Below are positions 11,783-20,632 of a stretch of DNA of 64,000 nt, in pieces. Source of the stretch: JADJOY01 sp046331705 [NCBI: bacterium] (GTDB taxonomy: Bacteria > JADJOY01); the NCBI GenBank assembly GCA_046331705.1, contig JAXLQJ010000013.1, forward strand, positions 107,846 to 171,845, given 5' to 3'. The position numbers and the translations under genes were made by a program. Every line of letters starts with the position of its first letter. The first letter of the stretch is position 1. The notes beneath the pieces were generated by a model. That model was given only the letters and a program-made list of their open reading frames with translations, was not told the DNA's origin and did not search any database.

Positions 11783-13054
11783 TCACCCGCGCGCGGCCTT
11801 GCGAATGCGCGCGATCTCTTCCTCGACGCGCTTCTCCGCCGTTTCCAGGGCGACGCGACGCGCGATGCGCTCGACGAGCTGGTGGGCGACCTTGCGCACG
11901 GCGTCGGCCATGTCCGGTCGGATCTTCTGCAGCACGCGCAGCAACTCCTCTTCCGTGGCATGAGCGGCGCTGCGCACCAGCGCCTCGATCGATTCGTCGG
12001 ATCCCGGCGCGCCGGTTGGCTTCGATCGCAGCGTCGAGGCGGTGTGTTGCGCGCCGGCGGATCCCGTGCTCGGCCCGGTGGGTCCGGTGTCGCGGGCACG
12101 CACGCCGCCGATCGGCGTGACCGTCGCTGCGGCGGGTTTCGCACCGCCGGGCGCACCCGCGCGCACCTTCTCGCGCAGGTCCGCCAGCTCGTCGCGGCTC
12201 ATCATCATGGTCTGGTAGTTGGCGATCTCCTCGTCGCCGCTCGCCTCGCCCGACTTCTTCGCCCGCAGCTGGGCGTCGAGCTCGTCCTTCGACATCATCA
12301 GCGTGTGACTGGTCTCCGCCTTCGCCTCCGGCTTGGGCTCGTCGCGGGACGCGCGCGCCGCGACACCCATCGTGCTGCGCAGCGCCTGGAGATCGTCGCG
12401 GCTGACGACCACGGTGCGATCGCCGCCGGTGCCGAAGCCGATCTCCTCCGCCAGCTCCTCGGCCCGCGACTTGAGTCCCTTGGGGCGTCTGGCGGCGACC
12501 GAGTCACCGCGGTCCAGCTCGCCGGCCAGATCGAAGAAGTCGCCGCCACCGCCGAGCGCGTCCACGACCTCGGCCGATTCCGGCCCGTCCTCGCCGCCGG
12601 CGGCTCCCCGCGCGGCGCGCGGCGCCGAGGTGGTGAGCTCCATCTCGGGCCCATCGTCCGCGACTCCGGGCGGAAGCGATCCGGTCCCCGGCTCGCGCAT
12701 CAGCCGGTAGATCTGGTCGATCAGCTCCTTGGAGCGAAACGGCCGGCCCACGATGCCGTCGATCCCACCGCCGCGCACCGCCGCCTCGAGCGACGCGACG
12801 TCGTCGCCCATGAGCAGGTTCGGGATGCCCGCGGTGACCGGTTGACGGCGCAGCTCGCGCAACAGCTCCGCACCGCTTCGGTCCGGCAGCTGCGCCGCCG
12901 CCAGCACCAGCGATGGCTCGTCCTCGGCGACGCGTTCCAGCGCCGCCGCGGCGGTCGCGACCGTCACGACCTCGAAGAACTCCGCGTGCAGCGTGAGCTC
13001 CAGCGTACGCTGGCTGTTCTCGTCCGCGTCGACCAGCAGGATCTTTCCGGCCAC
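11783..13054 (-). CDS. Degenerate receiver-domain protein with three S-[RK]-D-[DE]-L motifs
   Basis: A 423-residue protein from GTG 13054 with a strong GAGGAGG ribosome site. Residues 3-118 have a CheY-like receiver fold: ILLVDADEN (5-13) keeps one acidic pocket residue. However, the phosphoacceptor aspartate is replaced by Ala (A53, in [10 protein letters not shown]) and the conserved Lys-Pro is Arg-Pro (R104-P105). Phosphorylation is therefore unlikely. The middle is disordered and carries three near-identical motifs: TVVVSRDDL (214-222), TLMMSKDEL (251-259) and TMMMSRDEL (282-290). The C-terminal ~80 residues are a helical, partly coiled-coil segment. There is no output domain or HTH, so it looks like a scaffold. 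No kinase is adjacent. Confidence 0.85.
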   Translation of the reverse strand: MAGKILLVDADENSQRTLELTLHAEFFEVVTVATAAAALERVAEDEPSLVLAAAQLPDRSGAELLRELRRQPVTAGIPNLLMGDDVASLEAAVRGGGIDGIVGRPFRSKELIDQIYRLMREPGTGSLPPGVADDGPEMELTTSAPRAARGAAGGEDGPESAEVVDALGGGGDFFDLAGELDRGDSVAARRPKGLKSRAEELAEEIGFGTGGDRTVVVSRDDLQALRSTMGVAARASRDEPKPEAKAETSHTLMMSKDELDAQLRAKKSGEASGDEEIANYQTMMMSRDELADLREKVRAGAPGGAKPAAATVTPIGGVRARDTGPTGPSTGSAGAQHTASTLRSKPTGAPGSDESIEALVRSAAHATEEELLRVLQKIRPDMADAVRKVAHQLVERIARRVALETAEKRVEEEIARIRKAARG

Positions 13055-13081
13055 GTACGCCTCCTCGGGATTCGCGGCGTA

Positions 13082-13111
13082 GCGTTACCACACCCCTCGC
13101 CGAGGCGTCAA
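13082..13111 (-). promoter_or_regulatory. Sigma-70-type promoter for the receiver protein
   Basis: Minus strand TTGACG (13106-13111) and TAACGC (13082-13087) with an 18-base spacer, about 30 bases ahead of the GTG start at 13054. The region around it is AT-richer than the coding DNA. It separates this gene from the envelope operon upstream, whose last gene stops at 13134. Confidence 0.5.
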
Positions 13112-13133
13112 TTTTCACCGCATTCTTGGGCAC

Positions 13134-14189
13134 TTACGGAGAGTGATCGAGGGCCACGCCGAGCCCCTGGGCGGGTGGATCGAGCTGGGTCGTGGCAAAC
13201 CACAGCTGTCGCGCACCGAGCTTGCCGAGGAGCCACGGCTCGCGCTCGTCGGCGCCGATCGTGAGCGTGAGCGGGGGCGACTCGGCCAGCACGGGGTTGT
13301 ACGGCGACGACGTCCAGACGCCGCCGTCGTACGAGGCCGCTTCGCCGATCGAGAAGTCGTTCTCCGCCATGCCTTCGAACCACAACCGAAAGACGGTCCG
13401 CCCCGTCGCCGTCTGCTCGATCGCGAGCGCCGGCGCCGCGATTCGCGCCTCGTTCCAGGTGCCAGCCTCGCCTCGTTCGAGGATCGCGCCGCCGCCGTCG
13501 GGACCCACCCTCGTCCAGGCGATGCCGTCGGCCGACACCGCGATCCCGAGCGCCACGCCGTCGCCCACCTCGTACGCCATCCAGAGACGTCCGTCGGGCG
13601 CCTCGGCCACGGCAGGCGCGCGCACCGAGCCGCGCTCCCACGCTTCGGCGGCGACCAGCACGGGCGTGCGCGGCTCCTTGCTCCAACGCACGCCGTCGGC
13701 GGAGACCGCGCGACCGATGCCGGCGCCGTCGCCGCCCGTGTACCAAGCCTCGAAGCGGCCCGCTCGCTCGATCGCCGAGAGGCCGCGGACGCGGCCTTGC
13801 TCCCAACCCTCGGTGGCGCGCAGCACCGAGCTCGCGCGCTCCCACGCGAGACCACCGGGCGCCGCGTACGCGCGACCGATGGCGCCCGTCGCGTCGCTCG
13901 CGAAGTAGAGCGCGGTGCCACCGTCGGCGAGCTCGAGCGCGCACGGGTCGTGAAGCTGGTCGCCGAGCGGCGCGGCCAGGCTCACCGCCTGGATCCCGAG
14001 CGCGTTCGAGCGATCGGGCAGCTGATCGAGCTTCTGCCACGCATCCGTACCGGTGAAATCGATCCCTTCGCTCGCCTCGCCGAACTTGTTCGCACCGCAG
14101 CCCGCCAGCGCCACGAGAATCGGCACCAGCCACCGTGCGCGCGTGCGAGACGGAAGGCGAGCGACGCGACCCGCGAGGACGAAGCTCAT
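13134..14189 (-). CDS. Lipoprotein with five-blade-propeller-like repeats
   Basis: A 351-residue predicted lipoprotein. It has a basic N-terminus, a hydrophobic stretch (about 19-30) and the lipobox LAGC (about 28-31). The mature part contains repeated blades around phrases such as GIGRAVSADGVRWSKEP and LGIAVSADGIAWTRVG, with WERGSVRAPAV between them. This resembles the GH43/GH32-type or sialidase-like beta-propellers, but I see no sure catalytic residues. It ends with TAA, the only TAA stop in the window. ATG 14189 is 11 bases after the FadL-like gene, so it is the last gene of the envelope operon. It is possibly a surface carbohydrate-binding protein; this is inference. Confidence 0.8.
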   Translation of the reverse strand: MSFVLAGRVARLPSRTRARWLVPILVALAGCGANKFGEASEGIDFTGTDAWQKLDQLPDRSNALGIQAVSLAAPLGDQLHDPCALELADGGTALYFASDATGAIGRAYAAPGGLAWERASSVLRATEGWEQGRVRGLSAIERAGRFEAWYTGGDGAGIGRAVSADGVRWSKEPRTPVLVAAEAWERGSVRAPAVAEAPDGRLWMAYEVGDGVALGIAVSADGIAWTRVGPDGGGAILERGEAGTWNEARIAAPALAIEQTATGRTVFRLWFEGMAENDFSIGEAASYDGGVWTSSPYNPVLAESPPLTLTIGADEREPWLLGKLGARQLWFATTQLDPPAQGLGVALDHSP

Positions 14190-14200
14190 GGCACCAGCGC

Positions 14201-15547
14201 TCAGAAGTGGATGGTGAGCACGGCGCCCGCCACCCACCGATCGCCGCCGAACACGAGATCGCCGACGGGATCGGTGGGGTCGGTCTTGTCCGCCGTGCGG
14301 CGCGCGAAGTCGAAGTACTGACCGTGGACGTCGAGATCGGCATCGTGAAGCAGGATTCCCCACGGGTCGCGAAACCGAAAGCCGAGCCCCGCGGAAACGA
14401 CGTGCTTGTCCGAGTCGAGAAGATTCTGCACGCCGAGCGGCCGCGGCGTGGGCGTGGGCTCGTAGCCGTAGCCGACGCGGATCGCGACGAGACCCAGCGG
14501 CGCCTCGGGCGGACGCCACTCGATGCCCACGCGCGGCGTGACGACGTCGTGGAAATCCGGATCGATGGGCGCGCGAATGGTCGGTACCGGTAGCAGCGCG
14601 CCCAGCGCCCCGCCCACCTTCACCACACCGCGCACTCCCGGATCCTCGGCGGCGCCCCAGTTCCACCACGTGAGGTCGGCGCTCACCGTGACCTCGCTGG
14701 TGGGATCCCAGGCCACGCCGGCGGCGACCTGCTGGGGCGTGTAGTAGAAGGTCTGATCGACCAGCAACAGGATGTCGGCGCCGAGCGACGACTCGGGCAC
14801 CACCAGCAGCGCGATGCTCGCCGGGATCCGCAGCGGGAAGTTGGTCTCGCCGCGATAGGCCAAGCCGATCCGCCACGCCTCGGCGGGTCGCCACCGCACT
14901 CCCGCCGAAGGAAAGAAGCGCGAGCCGATCGCGATGGTGCCCGAGCCACCCGCTCCTTGGGGAAACGCCGTCGCCTCGACGGAGACGTCCCCACCGAGCT
15001 CGGCGCCGAGCGAGAAGCCCGCGCCGAAGTCGAGCCCGGGAACGATCTCGACCCCACTGGTGAAGAGGATCTCCGCGCGCTGCGTGCGGTTGAACAGCAA
15101 GACGTAGTTGGGCTGCAGCGGTTCGAGGGAGCTGGCGCGGATCACGCCCTCGTTCGGCAGCAGGAAGCCGAACGAAAGGCCGACGCCCCGTCCGCCCATC
15201 TGGCCGCTGGCGGAGAACCCCGCCACCAGCGCGCCCAGCTTCGTCTCCCGCAGCTCCAACGCCTCGCCGTTGAGCGACAGGTCCGAGAACGTCTGCAGAT
15301 AACCGAGGCCGAGCCGCACGTCGGAGCCGCCGACCACGCCTGCCGGGTTGTAGTAGCTCGCTTCGAAACCATCCGCGAGCGCGGTGTAGGCGTTGCCGAG
15401 CGCCGCGGCACGCGAGCCGTAGCCGAAGAGATCGAACGGATGTGCCCACGCCGGAGCGGCCGACGCGCTCACGCACGCCCACGCAACGAGCACCCGCACG
15501 ACGACGCCGAGCGGATTCGCCCACCCTGCCGCTCGCCGCGCGCTCAT
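14201..15547 (-). CDS. FadL/OmpP1-like outer membrane transport protein (copy 2)
   Basis: A 448-residue barrel protein. It has a signal peptide (about 1-35, ending ASAAPAWA) and then the FadL-family N-terminus: FGYGSRAAALGNAYTA followed by ASYYNPAGVV. Alternating amphipathic strands continue to the end, finishing with an aromatic C-terminal residue (VLTIHF), as expected for BAM substrates. FadL relatives move hydrophobic compounds such as long-chain fatty acids or hydrocarbons across the outer membrane. Its ATG overlaps the stop of the neighbouring FadL-like gene as ATGA. The two copies are clearly homologous in plan but diverged. The substrate is unknown. Confidence 0.9.
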   Translation of the reverse strand: MSARRAAGWANPLGVVVRVLVAWACVSASAAPAWAHPFDLFGYGSRAAALGNAYTALADGFEASYYNPAGVVGGSDVRLGLGYLQTFSDLSLNGEALELRETKLGALVAGFSASGQMGGRGVGLSFGFLLPNEGVIRASSLEPLQPNYVLLFNRTQRAEILFTSGVEIVPGLDFGAGFSLGAELGGDVSVEATAFPQGAGGSGTIAIGSRFFPSAGVRWRPAEAWRIGLAYRGETNFPLRIPASIALLVVPESSLGADILLLVDQTFYYTPQQVAAGVAWDPTSEVTVSADLTWWNWGAAEDPGVRGVVKVGGALGALLPVPTIRAPIDPDFHDVVTPRVGIEWRPPEAPLGLVAIRVGYGYEPTPTPRPLGVQNLLDSDKHVVSAGLGFRFRDPWGILLHDADLDVHGQYFDFARRTADKTDPTDPVGDLVFGGDRWVAGAVLTIHF

Positions 15548-16899
15548 GGGAAGGTCACCCGCAACGCGATGCCGTACACACCCAGCCAGCCGCGCCCCGT
15601 GACCGTGACGTCGGTGTCCGTGGGCGACAGCGACGCCGGGACGAACCGCCGCTCGCTGGCGAGCACGTGCGCCTGCGCGTAGGTCTCGATCTCGAGCCGC
15701 GGGTCGTCGGGCTCGAGCCACGGCTCACCGACCACCCAGTCGAGCCCGAGCGTCACCACGTGCCGGGCGTTGAAGAAGAGCAGCGGGTCGTCCGCGGGGT
15801 CGCCCGGCGACGGCTCGTACGCGTAGCCGAGCCGCAGCACGAAGGGCCAACCCGCGTCCGAGGCGCGGAAATCGCGTTCCAGACCCAGACGCGGCGAGAC
15901 CGTGTCCGAGACCCGCGGATCGGGCACCGGCGATTCCAGGACCGCGAGGCTCGGGTCGGGCAGCAAGCCGTCGAGGCCGACCACGGCCACGCGAATGCGC
16001 GGCGACGGCAGCTCCGACCAGCGCTCCCACGCCAGATCGGTGGTGAGCGACCAGCCCGGCGCCGGTCGCCACGCGGCACCGGCGACCAGCTCGCGCGGCA
16101 CGAAGAACGTCTGGCTGCTCAGCTCCAACATCGCGGGAAAGCCGAGATCGAAATCCGCCGGTAGCGCGAAGTCCTCCTTGAAGCTGTCGCGGTACACGAG
16201 GCCGAACGACCAAGCGTCGAGGGCTGGCGAGATCGCCGTGCCGTCGAGCTCCAAGCCGATCCGCGGCATGTAGTCGCCGAGGAGCTCGAGGTCGGTCGAG
16301 AGCTCGAAGCTCCCGGTGCGCCCCACCGCCCCGCTCACCGAGTTCGGGGAGTCGAGCAAGTGGATCTCGAGCCCGGCGCCGATCCGGAACCCGGGGACGA
16401 TGCGGATGCCGAGCGCCGTGGCGATGATCGCGCGCTCGGTCGCGTTCTGATACGGGAGGAAGAAAGGCTCGCCGAGACCCGGCAGCTCGATGCGGATGAC
16501 GCGGGCGTCGTCGGTCGGCAGGTGCAGCACGAAGCCGAAGAAGAGCCGATCCGCGAGCGGCCCCCCCAGCGGGATCGGCGTCGCGACGCCCGTGGACACA
16601 CCCACGTTCGGGTCCTCGACGCTGCCGGCCACCCCCGCTTCCAGATCCTCGGTGAAGAGCGCCACGCTCGCGAAGAGGCTCAGCGAATCGGAGTGCGCGA
16701 GCGCCGCCGGGTTGTAGAAGGTCGACTCCGGGCCTCGGCACGCCGCCGTCAGCGCGCCGGCCAATGCCGGGCCGCGACCGCCCGAGCCGTAGAGATCCTC
16801 GACGCTGGCGCGTGCGGGACGCGACGCGACGAGCAGCACGCCCACGAGCGCGAGCGCCGCACCCTGACGAGCACCGGCGCGCTGCGAGCGCGCGGTCAC
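15544..16899 (-). CDS. FadL/OmpP1-like outer membrane transport protein (copy 1)
   Basis: A 451-residue protein from GTG 16899, which overlaps the upstream membrane gene stop as GTGA. It has a signal peptide (about 1-29, ending SRPARA) and then the FadL-type plug start, LYGSGGRGPALAGALTA and ESTFYNPAALA. A long run of beta strands ends in LRVTFP; the penultimate Phe is slightly off the usual C-terminal aromatic. It is probably an outer membrane channel for hydrophobic substrates. It is paired with a second FadL-like gene downstream and two inner-membrane proteins upstream, suggesting one uptake or export module. Confidence 0.88.
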   Translation of the reverse strand: MTARSQRAGARQGAALALVGVLLVASRPARASVEDLYGSGGRGPALAGALTAACRGPESTFYNPAALAHSDSLSLFASVALFTEDLEAGVAGSVEDPNVGVSTGVATPIPLGGPLADRLFFGFVLHLPTDDARVIRIELPGLGEPFFLPYQNATERAIIATALGIRIVPGFRIGAGLEIHLLDSPNSVSGAVGRTGSFELSTDLELLGDYMPRIGLELDGTAISPALDAWSFGLVYRDSFKEDFALPADFDLGFPAMLELSSQTFFVPRELVAGAAWRPAPGWSLTTDLAWERWSELPSPRIRVAVVGLDGLLPDPSLAVLESPVPDPRVSDTVSPRLGLERDFRASDAGWPFVLRLGYAYEPSPGDPADDPLLFFNARHVVTLGLDWVVGEPWLEPDDPRLEIETYAQAHVLASERRFVPASLSPTDTDVTVTGRGWLGVYGIALRVTFP

Positions 16900-17342
16900 G
16901 GCCGTCCCTCGCCATCGACGTGCGTGGAGAGAGCCTCGAACGCCATCGGTGGCGTGGGTGCGAGCGAGCGGTGCGCGAGCGTCCACGCGTAGGCGATCGC
17001 GCACAGCCAGAAGAGCGCTCCCACGTTGATCGCCAGAGCGACGGGGCCGAACGCCTGCGCACCCGGCTCGCGACCGGCCACTCGCGCGACCAGCGCCGTC
17101 ACCGCGGCGACCAGCACCGCCGCCCCGCCCGCGAGCGCGGCGCGTCCGTACCAGTCCATCGCCGGGCTCGCGGGCGTGCCGGCATGACTCGCCGTCACCC
17201 AACGCCGCGCCAGCGGCTCGTACCACGGCACGGCCACCGTGCGAAACGACGTGCTCGTGAACACCAGCGCGAACGCCAGCACGAACGCCGCGCCGGTCAC
17301 GGCGCGAAACGACGCCGGCGAGAGCGCGCGCCGCTCGCTCAC
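16896..17342 (-). CDS. Small multi-pass membrane protein, unknown
   Basis: A 148-residue protein from GTG 17342 (MSERRALSPASFRAV), coupled to the upstream gene by a GTGA overlap. It has three hydrophobic segments: about 13-33 (TGAAFVLAFALVFTSTSF), about 68-88 (AALAGGAAVLVAAVTALVA) and about 103-122 (PVALAINVGALFWLCAIAY). I do not recognise the family. Coupling on both sides places it between another membrane protein and a FadL-like barrel, so a role in the same transport module is likely but unproven. Confidence 0.72.
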   Translation of the reverse strand: MSERRALSPASFRAVTGAAFVLAFALVFTSTSFRTVAVPWYEPLARRWVTASHAGTPASPAMDWYGRAALAGGAAVLVAAVTALVARVAGREPGAQAFGPVALAINVGALFWLCAIAYAWTLAHRSLAPTPPMAFEALSTHVDGEGRP

Positions 17343-17866
17343 AGCCCGCGCTCCGCGACCAGCACCAGTCCCGACACCGTCTGGAACCACACCAGCGCCG
17401 CGACGGTGAGCCCGAGCACCGCATAGAGCGGCCGCCACGCGACGTCCACCCGCGGATCGAAGCGCTGGCGAAGCCACGCATACGCCAGCGTCACGGCGAG
17501 TCCGAGGGCCGCGAAGTTCTCCTTGATGTCGAAGAGATTCGACGCCCACGGCGCCCAGCGATCGAAGACCGCCGCGCGCACGTAGATCCGGTACGCCGGA
17601 TAGACGACGGCCCCCAGCAAGAAGGTCGCCAGGTACGCGATCAGCTGGATGCGGACGTAGAGCTTCTCGAGACCGGCGCGCCCGAACCGGCCGCGCAGAT
17701 AGCCGATCACCAGGATCGCGTCGTGGGTGGTCGACCCGAGCAACGCGATCGCCGCCAGCGCGTGCGCCACCAGCAATGCCGGCGCGGCGCTTTCGAGCCA
17801 CACACCGCCCGTGCGCGGCACGGGTGCGTACGGGTACGACCACGTCTCGGCGGCGAGTGAATTCAC
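17339..17866 (-). CDS. Multi-pass membrane protein, unknown (first gene of envelope operon)
   Basis: About 175 residues from GTG 17866 (VNSLAAETWSYPYAPVPRTG); an upstream start at 17950 would add 28 residues of poorer quality. It has four or five hydrophobic segments, including AAPALLVAHALAAIALLGS, LIAYLATFLLGAVVYPAYRI and VLGLTVAALVWFQTVSG. Between them is a conserved-looking amphipathic loop, LRGRFGRAGLEKLYVRIQ. I cannot name a family. It begins the coupled five-gene operon running to 13134 and faces the cardiolipin-synthase-like gene across a divergent gap of about 260 bases in which I see no clear promoter pair. Confidence 0.7.
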   Translation of the reverse strand: MNSLAAETWSYPYAPVPRTGGVWLESAAPALLVAHALAAIALLGSTTHDAILVIGYLRGRFGRAGLEKLYVRIQLIAYLATFLLGAVVYPAYRIYVRAAVFDRWAPWASNLFDIKENFAALGLAVTLAYAWLRQRFDPRVDVAWRPLYAVLGLTVAALVWFQTVSGLVLVAERGL

Positions 17867-18129
17867 CGGGGGCGAGTCAGGGTGCGTGTCGCGTGAGGTT
17901 GGTTCGGGCGCTGGGCGAGACGATCGCTGCTGCCGCGGGCCAGCGAGCACGGGCGCGATCGAGCGCGGTCGCCTGGGCGCGGCGGGACGTTACACGATGG
18001 CACCCTGGGGCGCAACCCATCGCTCACCCATCGCGAGTCGCGCGGGGTCGGGCGCGACCGGCGCAGACCGTCGGTTTCGCGGCGTGCGCGCGCCTCGCTC
18101 GCTCGCGGCAGCGCGTACACTTCGTCCCG

Positions 18130-19311
18130 ATGGACCTCCCGCCCCGGTTCCGCGCTCGCGGACGAGCCCGTGCCACGTCATCGACGAGCTTGCCGCTCGG
18201 CCCGCCGATCGCGGGCAACGAGGTCACGCTGCTCGCCGATGCGGCCCACACCTTCCCGAGCATGCTCGCGGCCATCGCGGCGGCCACGCACCACGTGCAC
18301 GTCGAGACCTACCGAATCCAGAGCGACGAGACCGGCTGGAGGTTCGCGCACGCGCTGGCCGCCAAGGCGCGCGCGGGAGTCGAGGTGCGGGTCCTCGCCG
18401 ACGCCGTCGGCTCGATCTTCGCCAGCGCGTCGCTGGTGCGCGCGATCCAGGACGCCGGCGGCCACTTCTCGTTCTACCGGCCGCTCACCCTGGGACACGC
18501 ACCCCGCTTCTGGCACCGCCGTGACCACCGCAAGATCCTGGTGGTCGACGGACGCGTCGCCTTCGTGGGCGGGTCGAATCTGTGCGACGAGCACCAACCC
18601 CTCGCGCCCGGCGGACCCGAGTGGCGCGATACCAACCTGCGCGTGGAAGGGCCGGCCGTTCGCGAGATCGCCAAGATCTTCCGACGCGACTGGTGGTCCG
18701 CAATGGGCGAGCAGCTCGCGGCCCAGCGCTATCTGCCGCACACCGACGCGCTCGCGGGCGGCGACCACACGGTGGTGGCACTCGCCAACCGCGAGTGGCG
18801 CAAGCGCCACACGATCCGGCGCGGCTACCTCACGGCGTTCCATCGCGCGGAGCGCTCCATCCACCTGACGCAGGCTTATTTCATCCCGGACCGCGGCATC
18901 CAACGCGCGCTCTTCGCCGCGGTGCGGCGAGGCGTGGACGTCCACGTGCTGCTCGGCGGCGTGAGCGACGTGCCGGCGGTCCAGCACGCCACCCGTCACC
19001 TCTACGGCCGGCTGCTCGCGCACGGCATCCGCATCCACGAATGGCCGGGGCGCGTCCTGCACGCGAAGACGGTGTGCGTGGACGGCCTGTGGTCCGTGGT
19101 CGGCTCGTACAACCTCGATCACCGCAGCTTTCGGCACAACCTGGAGGTGGTCGTGGCGGTGCGGGGCGAGTCGCTGGGGCGCGCGATGGACGAGCTCTTC
19201 CACCACGACGTCGGCATGAGCCGCGAGGTGACGCTCGCGCGCTGGAACGAACGCTCCTGGTGGCAACGCCTGCAGGGCCGCTTCTGGTTCGCGCTGCGGC
19301 ATTGGCTCTGA
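18130..19311 (+). CDS. Cardiolipin synthase-like phospholipase D family enzyme
   Basis: A 393-residue PLD-superfamily protein with two complete HKD motifs: HRKILVVD (about residue 137) and HAKTVCVD (about residue 315), each followed by the GxxN-type VGGSN or VGSYN. This arrangement matches bacterial cardiolipin synthases of the ClsB type, which lack N-terminal membrane helices and join phosphatidyl groups at the inner membrane. ATG 18130 (MDLPPRFRARGR) is the best start; longer upstream frames are Arg-rich and non-coding in character. It stands alone on the plus strand, divergent from the FadL operon. Hydrolytic PLD activity is an alternative. Confidence 0.88.
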   Translation: MDLPPRFRARGRARATSSTSLPLGPPIAGNEVTLLADAAHTFPSMLAAIAAATHHVHVETYRIQSDETGWRFAHALAAKARAGVEVRVLADAVGSIFASASLVRAIQDAGGHFSFYRPLTLGHAPRFWHRRDHRKILVVDGRVAFVGGSNLCDEHQPLAPGGPEWRDTNLRVEGPAVREIAKIFRRDWWSAMGEQLAAQRYLPHTDALAGGDHTVVALANREWRKRHTIRRGYLTAFHRAERSIHLTQAYFIPDRGIQRALFAAVRRGVDVHVLLGGVSDVPAVQHATRHLYGRLLAHGIRIHEWPGRVLHAKTVCVDGLWSVVGSYNLDHRSFRHNLEVVVAVRGESLGRAMDELFHHDVGMSREVTLARWNERSWWQRLQGRFWFALRHWL

Positions 19312-19392
19312 ACCCGCGGCCTTGCGTCGCGCCCGCCCTGCGGGGTGGCGGCGCGCGGGGGTCTCGATGCGCCCTTCGCCACGCGGTTTCGG

Positions 19393-19421
19393 TTGACGGG
19401 GGTGGAGGTGGATGCTAGCCA
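19393..19421 (+). promoter_or_regulatory. Candidate promoter for rsmD-coaD
   Basis: TTGACG (19393-19398) and TAGCCA (19416-19421) are separated by 17 bases, 90 bases ahead of the rsmD GTG at 19512. The -10 element is weak. Confidence 0.35.
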
Positions 19422-19511
19422 TGCGAGCGTTCGCGCTCCGAGCCGTCGTCGCGACCCGCGCGCGGCGCCCGAGCGACTCGGGCCCGAGCGAGAACGAGCG
19501 GAGCATCCCAG

Positions 19512-20081
19512 GTGCGCGTGGTCGCGGGATCGGCACGCGGACGTCGGCTCCGGTCGAGCGACCGGCCCGGCTTGAGACCCACCCTGGACCGAGTTCGCGA
19601 GGCGCTGTTCTCGATTCTCGGTGACCTCGAGGGGAGCGCGGTGTTGGATCTGTTCGCGGGAACCGGCGCGTTGGGCATCGAGGCGCTGTCGCGTGGAGCT
19701 GCCTCGGCGGTGTTCGTCGAGCACGATCGCGCCACGGTGGAGCTGATTCGAGCCAACCTGGACGCCACGGGGCTCGCGCGTCACGCGCGCGTCCGCGCGC
19801 TTCGCTTGCCGGACGAGCTCGAGAGCCTGGCGGCGGAGGGCGCGCCGTTCGATCTCATCCTGATGGACGCTCCCTACGACGGCGACGCCCGCGACCGCAC
19901 GCTCGCCCATGCCGCGCTGCCGGCCTTGCTCGCCCCGCACGGGCGCCTGGTGGTCGAGCACGACGCCCGACGGCCACCGCCGCTCTCGATCCCGACACTC
20001 GAGGTCACCGACCAACGACGCTACGGTTCGACCGCGCTCGCGATCCTCGAGCACACGTCGACCGAACACGAGGCCCGATGA
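19512..20081 (+). CDS. rsmD: 16S rRNA (guanine966-N2)-methyltransferase RsmD
   Basis: A 189-residue class I SAM methyltransferase starting at GTG 19512 (VRVVAGSARGRRL, the standard RsmD opening). Family features are RPTLDRVREALFSIL (about 22-36), the SAM-binding motif VLDLFAGTGALGIEALSRGA (44-63), and the catalytic motif IV. This last reads DAPY (about 118-121) instead of the usual DPPY. It methylates the exocyclic amine of G966 of 16S rRNA in the assembled 30S subunit. The Pro-to-Ala change in motif IV is unusual and could lower activity. It overlaps coaD by ATGA; the rsmD-coaD pairing is common in bacteria and supports both calls. Confidence 0.93.
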   Translation: MRVVAGSARGRRLRSSDRPGLRPTLDRVREALFSILGDLEGSAVLDLFAGTGALGIEALSRGAASAVFVEHDRATVELIRANLDATGLARHARVRALRLPDELESLAAEGAPFDLILMDAPYDGDARDRTLAHAALPALLAPHGRLVVEHDARRPPPLSIPTLEVTDQRRYGSTALAILEHTSTEHEAR

Positions 20082-20566
20082 ACGCCGTCGCCATCTATCC
20101 CGGCTCGTTCGACCCCGTCACCAACGGCCATCTCGATCTGATCGAGCGCGGCGTGCGGCTCTTCGGCCACCTGATCGTCGCGGTCGCGCGCAACATCGAG
20201 AAGACCACGCTCTTCACCACCCAGGAGCGCATCGAGCTGGTGCGCGAGGCGGTGAATCGGCGCAGCGACGTGACGGTCGAGAGCTTCGAGGGGCTCCTGG
20301 TGGACTACGCCCGCGGCCGCGGCGCGCGCGTGGTGATGCGCGGTCTGCGCGCGCTCTCCGATTTCGAGTACGAGTACGAGATGGCGATGATGAACCGCCG
20401 CCTCTATCCGGACATCGAAACGCTCTTCATGATGACGTCCGAGTCCAACTTCTTCGTGAGCTCGCGGCGCGTGAAGGAAGTCATGCGCTTCGGCGGCGAC
20501 GTGTCGAGCCTGGTGCCGCCGCTGGTCCACCGGCGCCTCGCCGACAAGCTGGGACGCGGCAGCTGA
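20078..20566 (+). CDS. coaD: Phosphopantetheine adenylyltransferase
   Basis: A 162-residue CoaD that adenylates 4'-phosphopantetheine to dephospho-CoA. It has the nucleotidyltransferase signature YPGSFDPVTNGHLDLI (8-23) with the T/HxGH motif, the RGLRALSDFEYEYEMAMMNR core (about 88-107), and the ESNFFVSSRRVKEV substrate loop near 127-140, close to the usual SFISSS form. The length matches the family. ATG 20078 overlaps the rsmD stop. It is convergent with the AMMECR1 gene, with 66 bases between their stop codons. Confidence 0.97.
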   Translation: MNAVAIYPGSFDPVTNGHLDLIERGVRLFGHLIVAVARNIEKTTLFTTQERIELVREAVNRRSDVTVESFEGLLVDYARGRGARVVMRGLRALSDFEYEYEMAMMNRRLYPDIETLFMMTSESNFFVSSRRVKEVMRFGGDVSSLVPPLVHRRLADKLGRGS

Positions 20567-20632
20567 GCGCAGCGCCGCGCGAAGCACGCGCTCGCGCGGT
20601 TTCGGGCCACCGCGCGCGCGCCCTCGAGGAGC

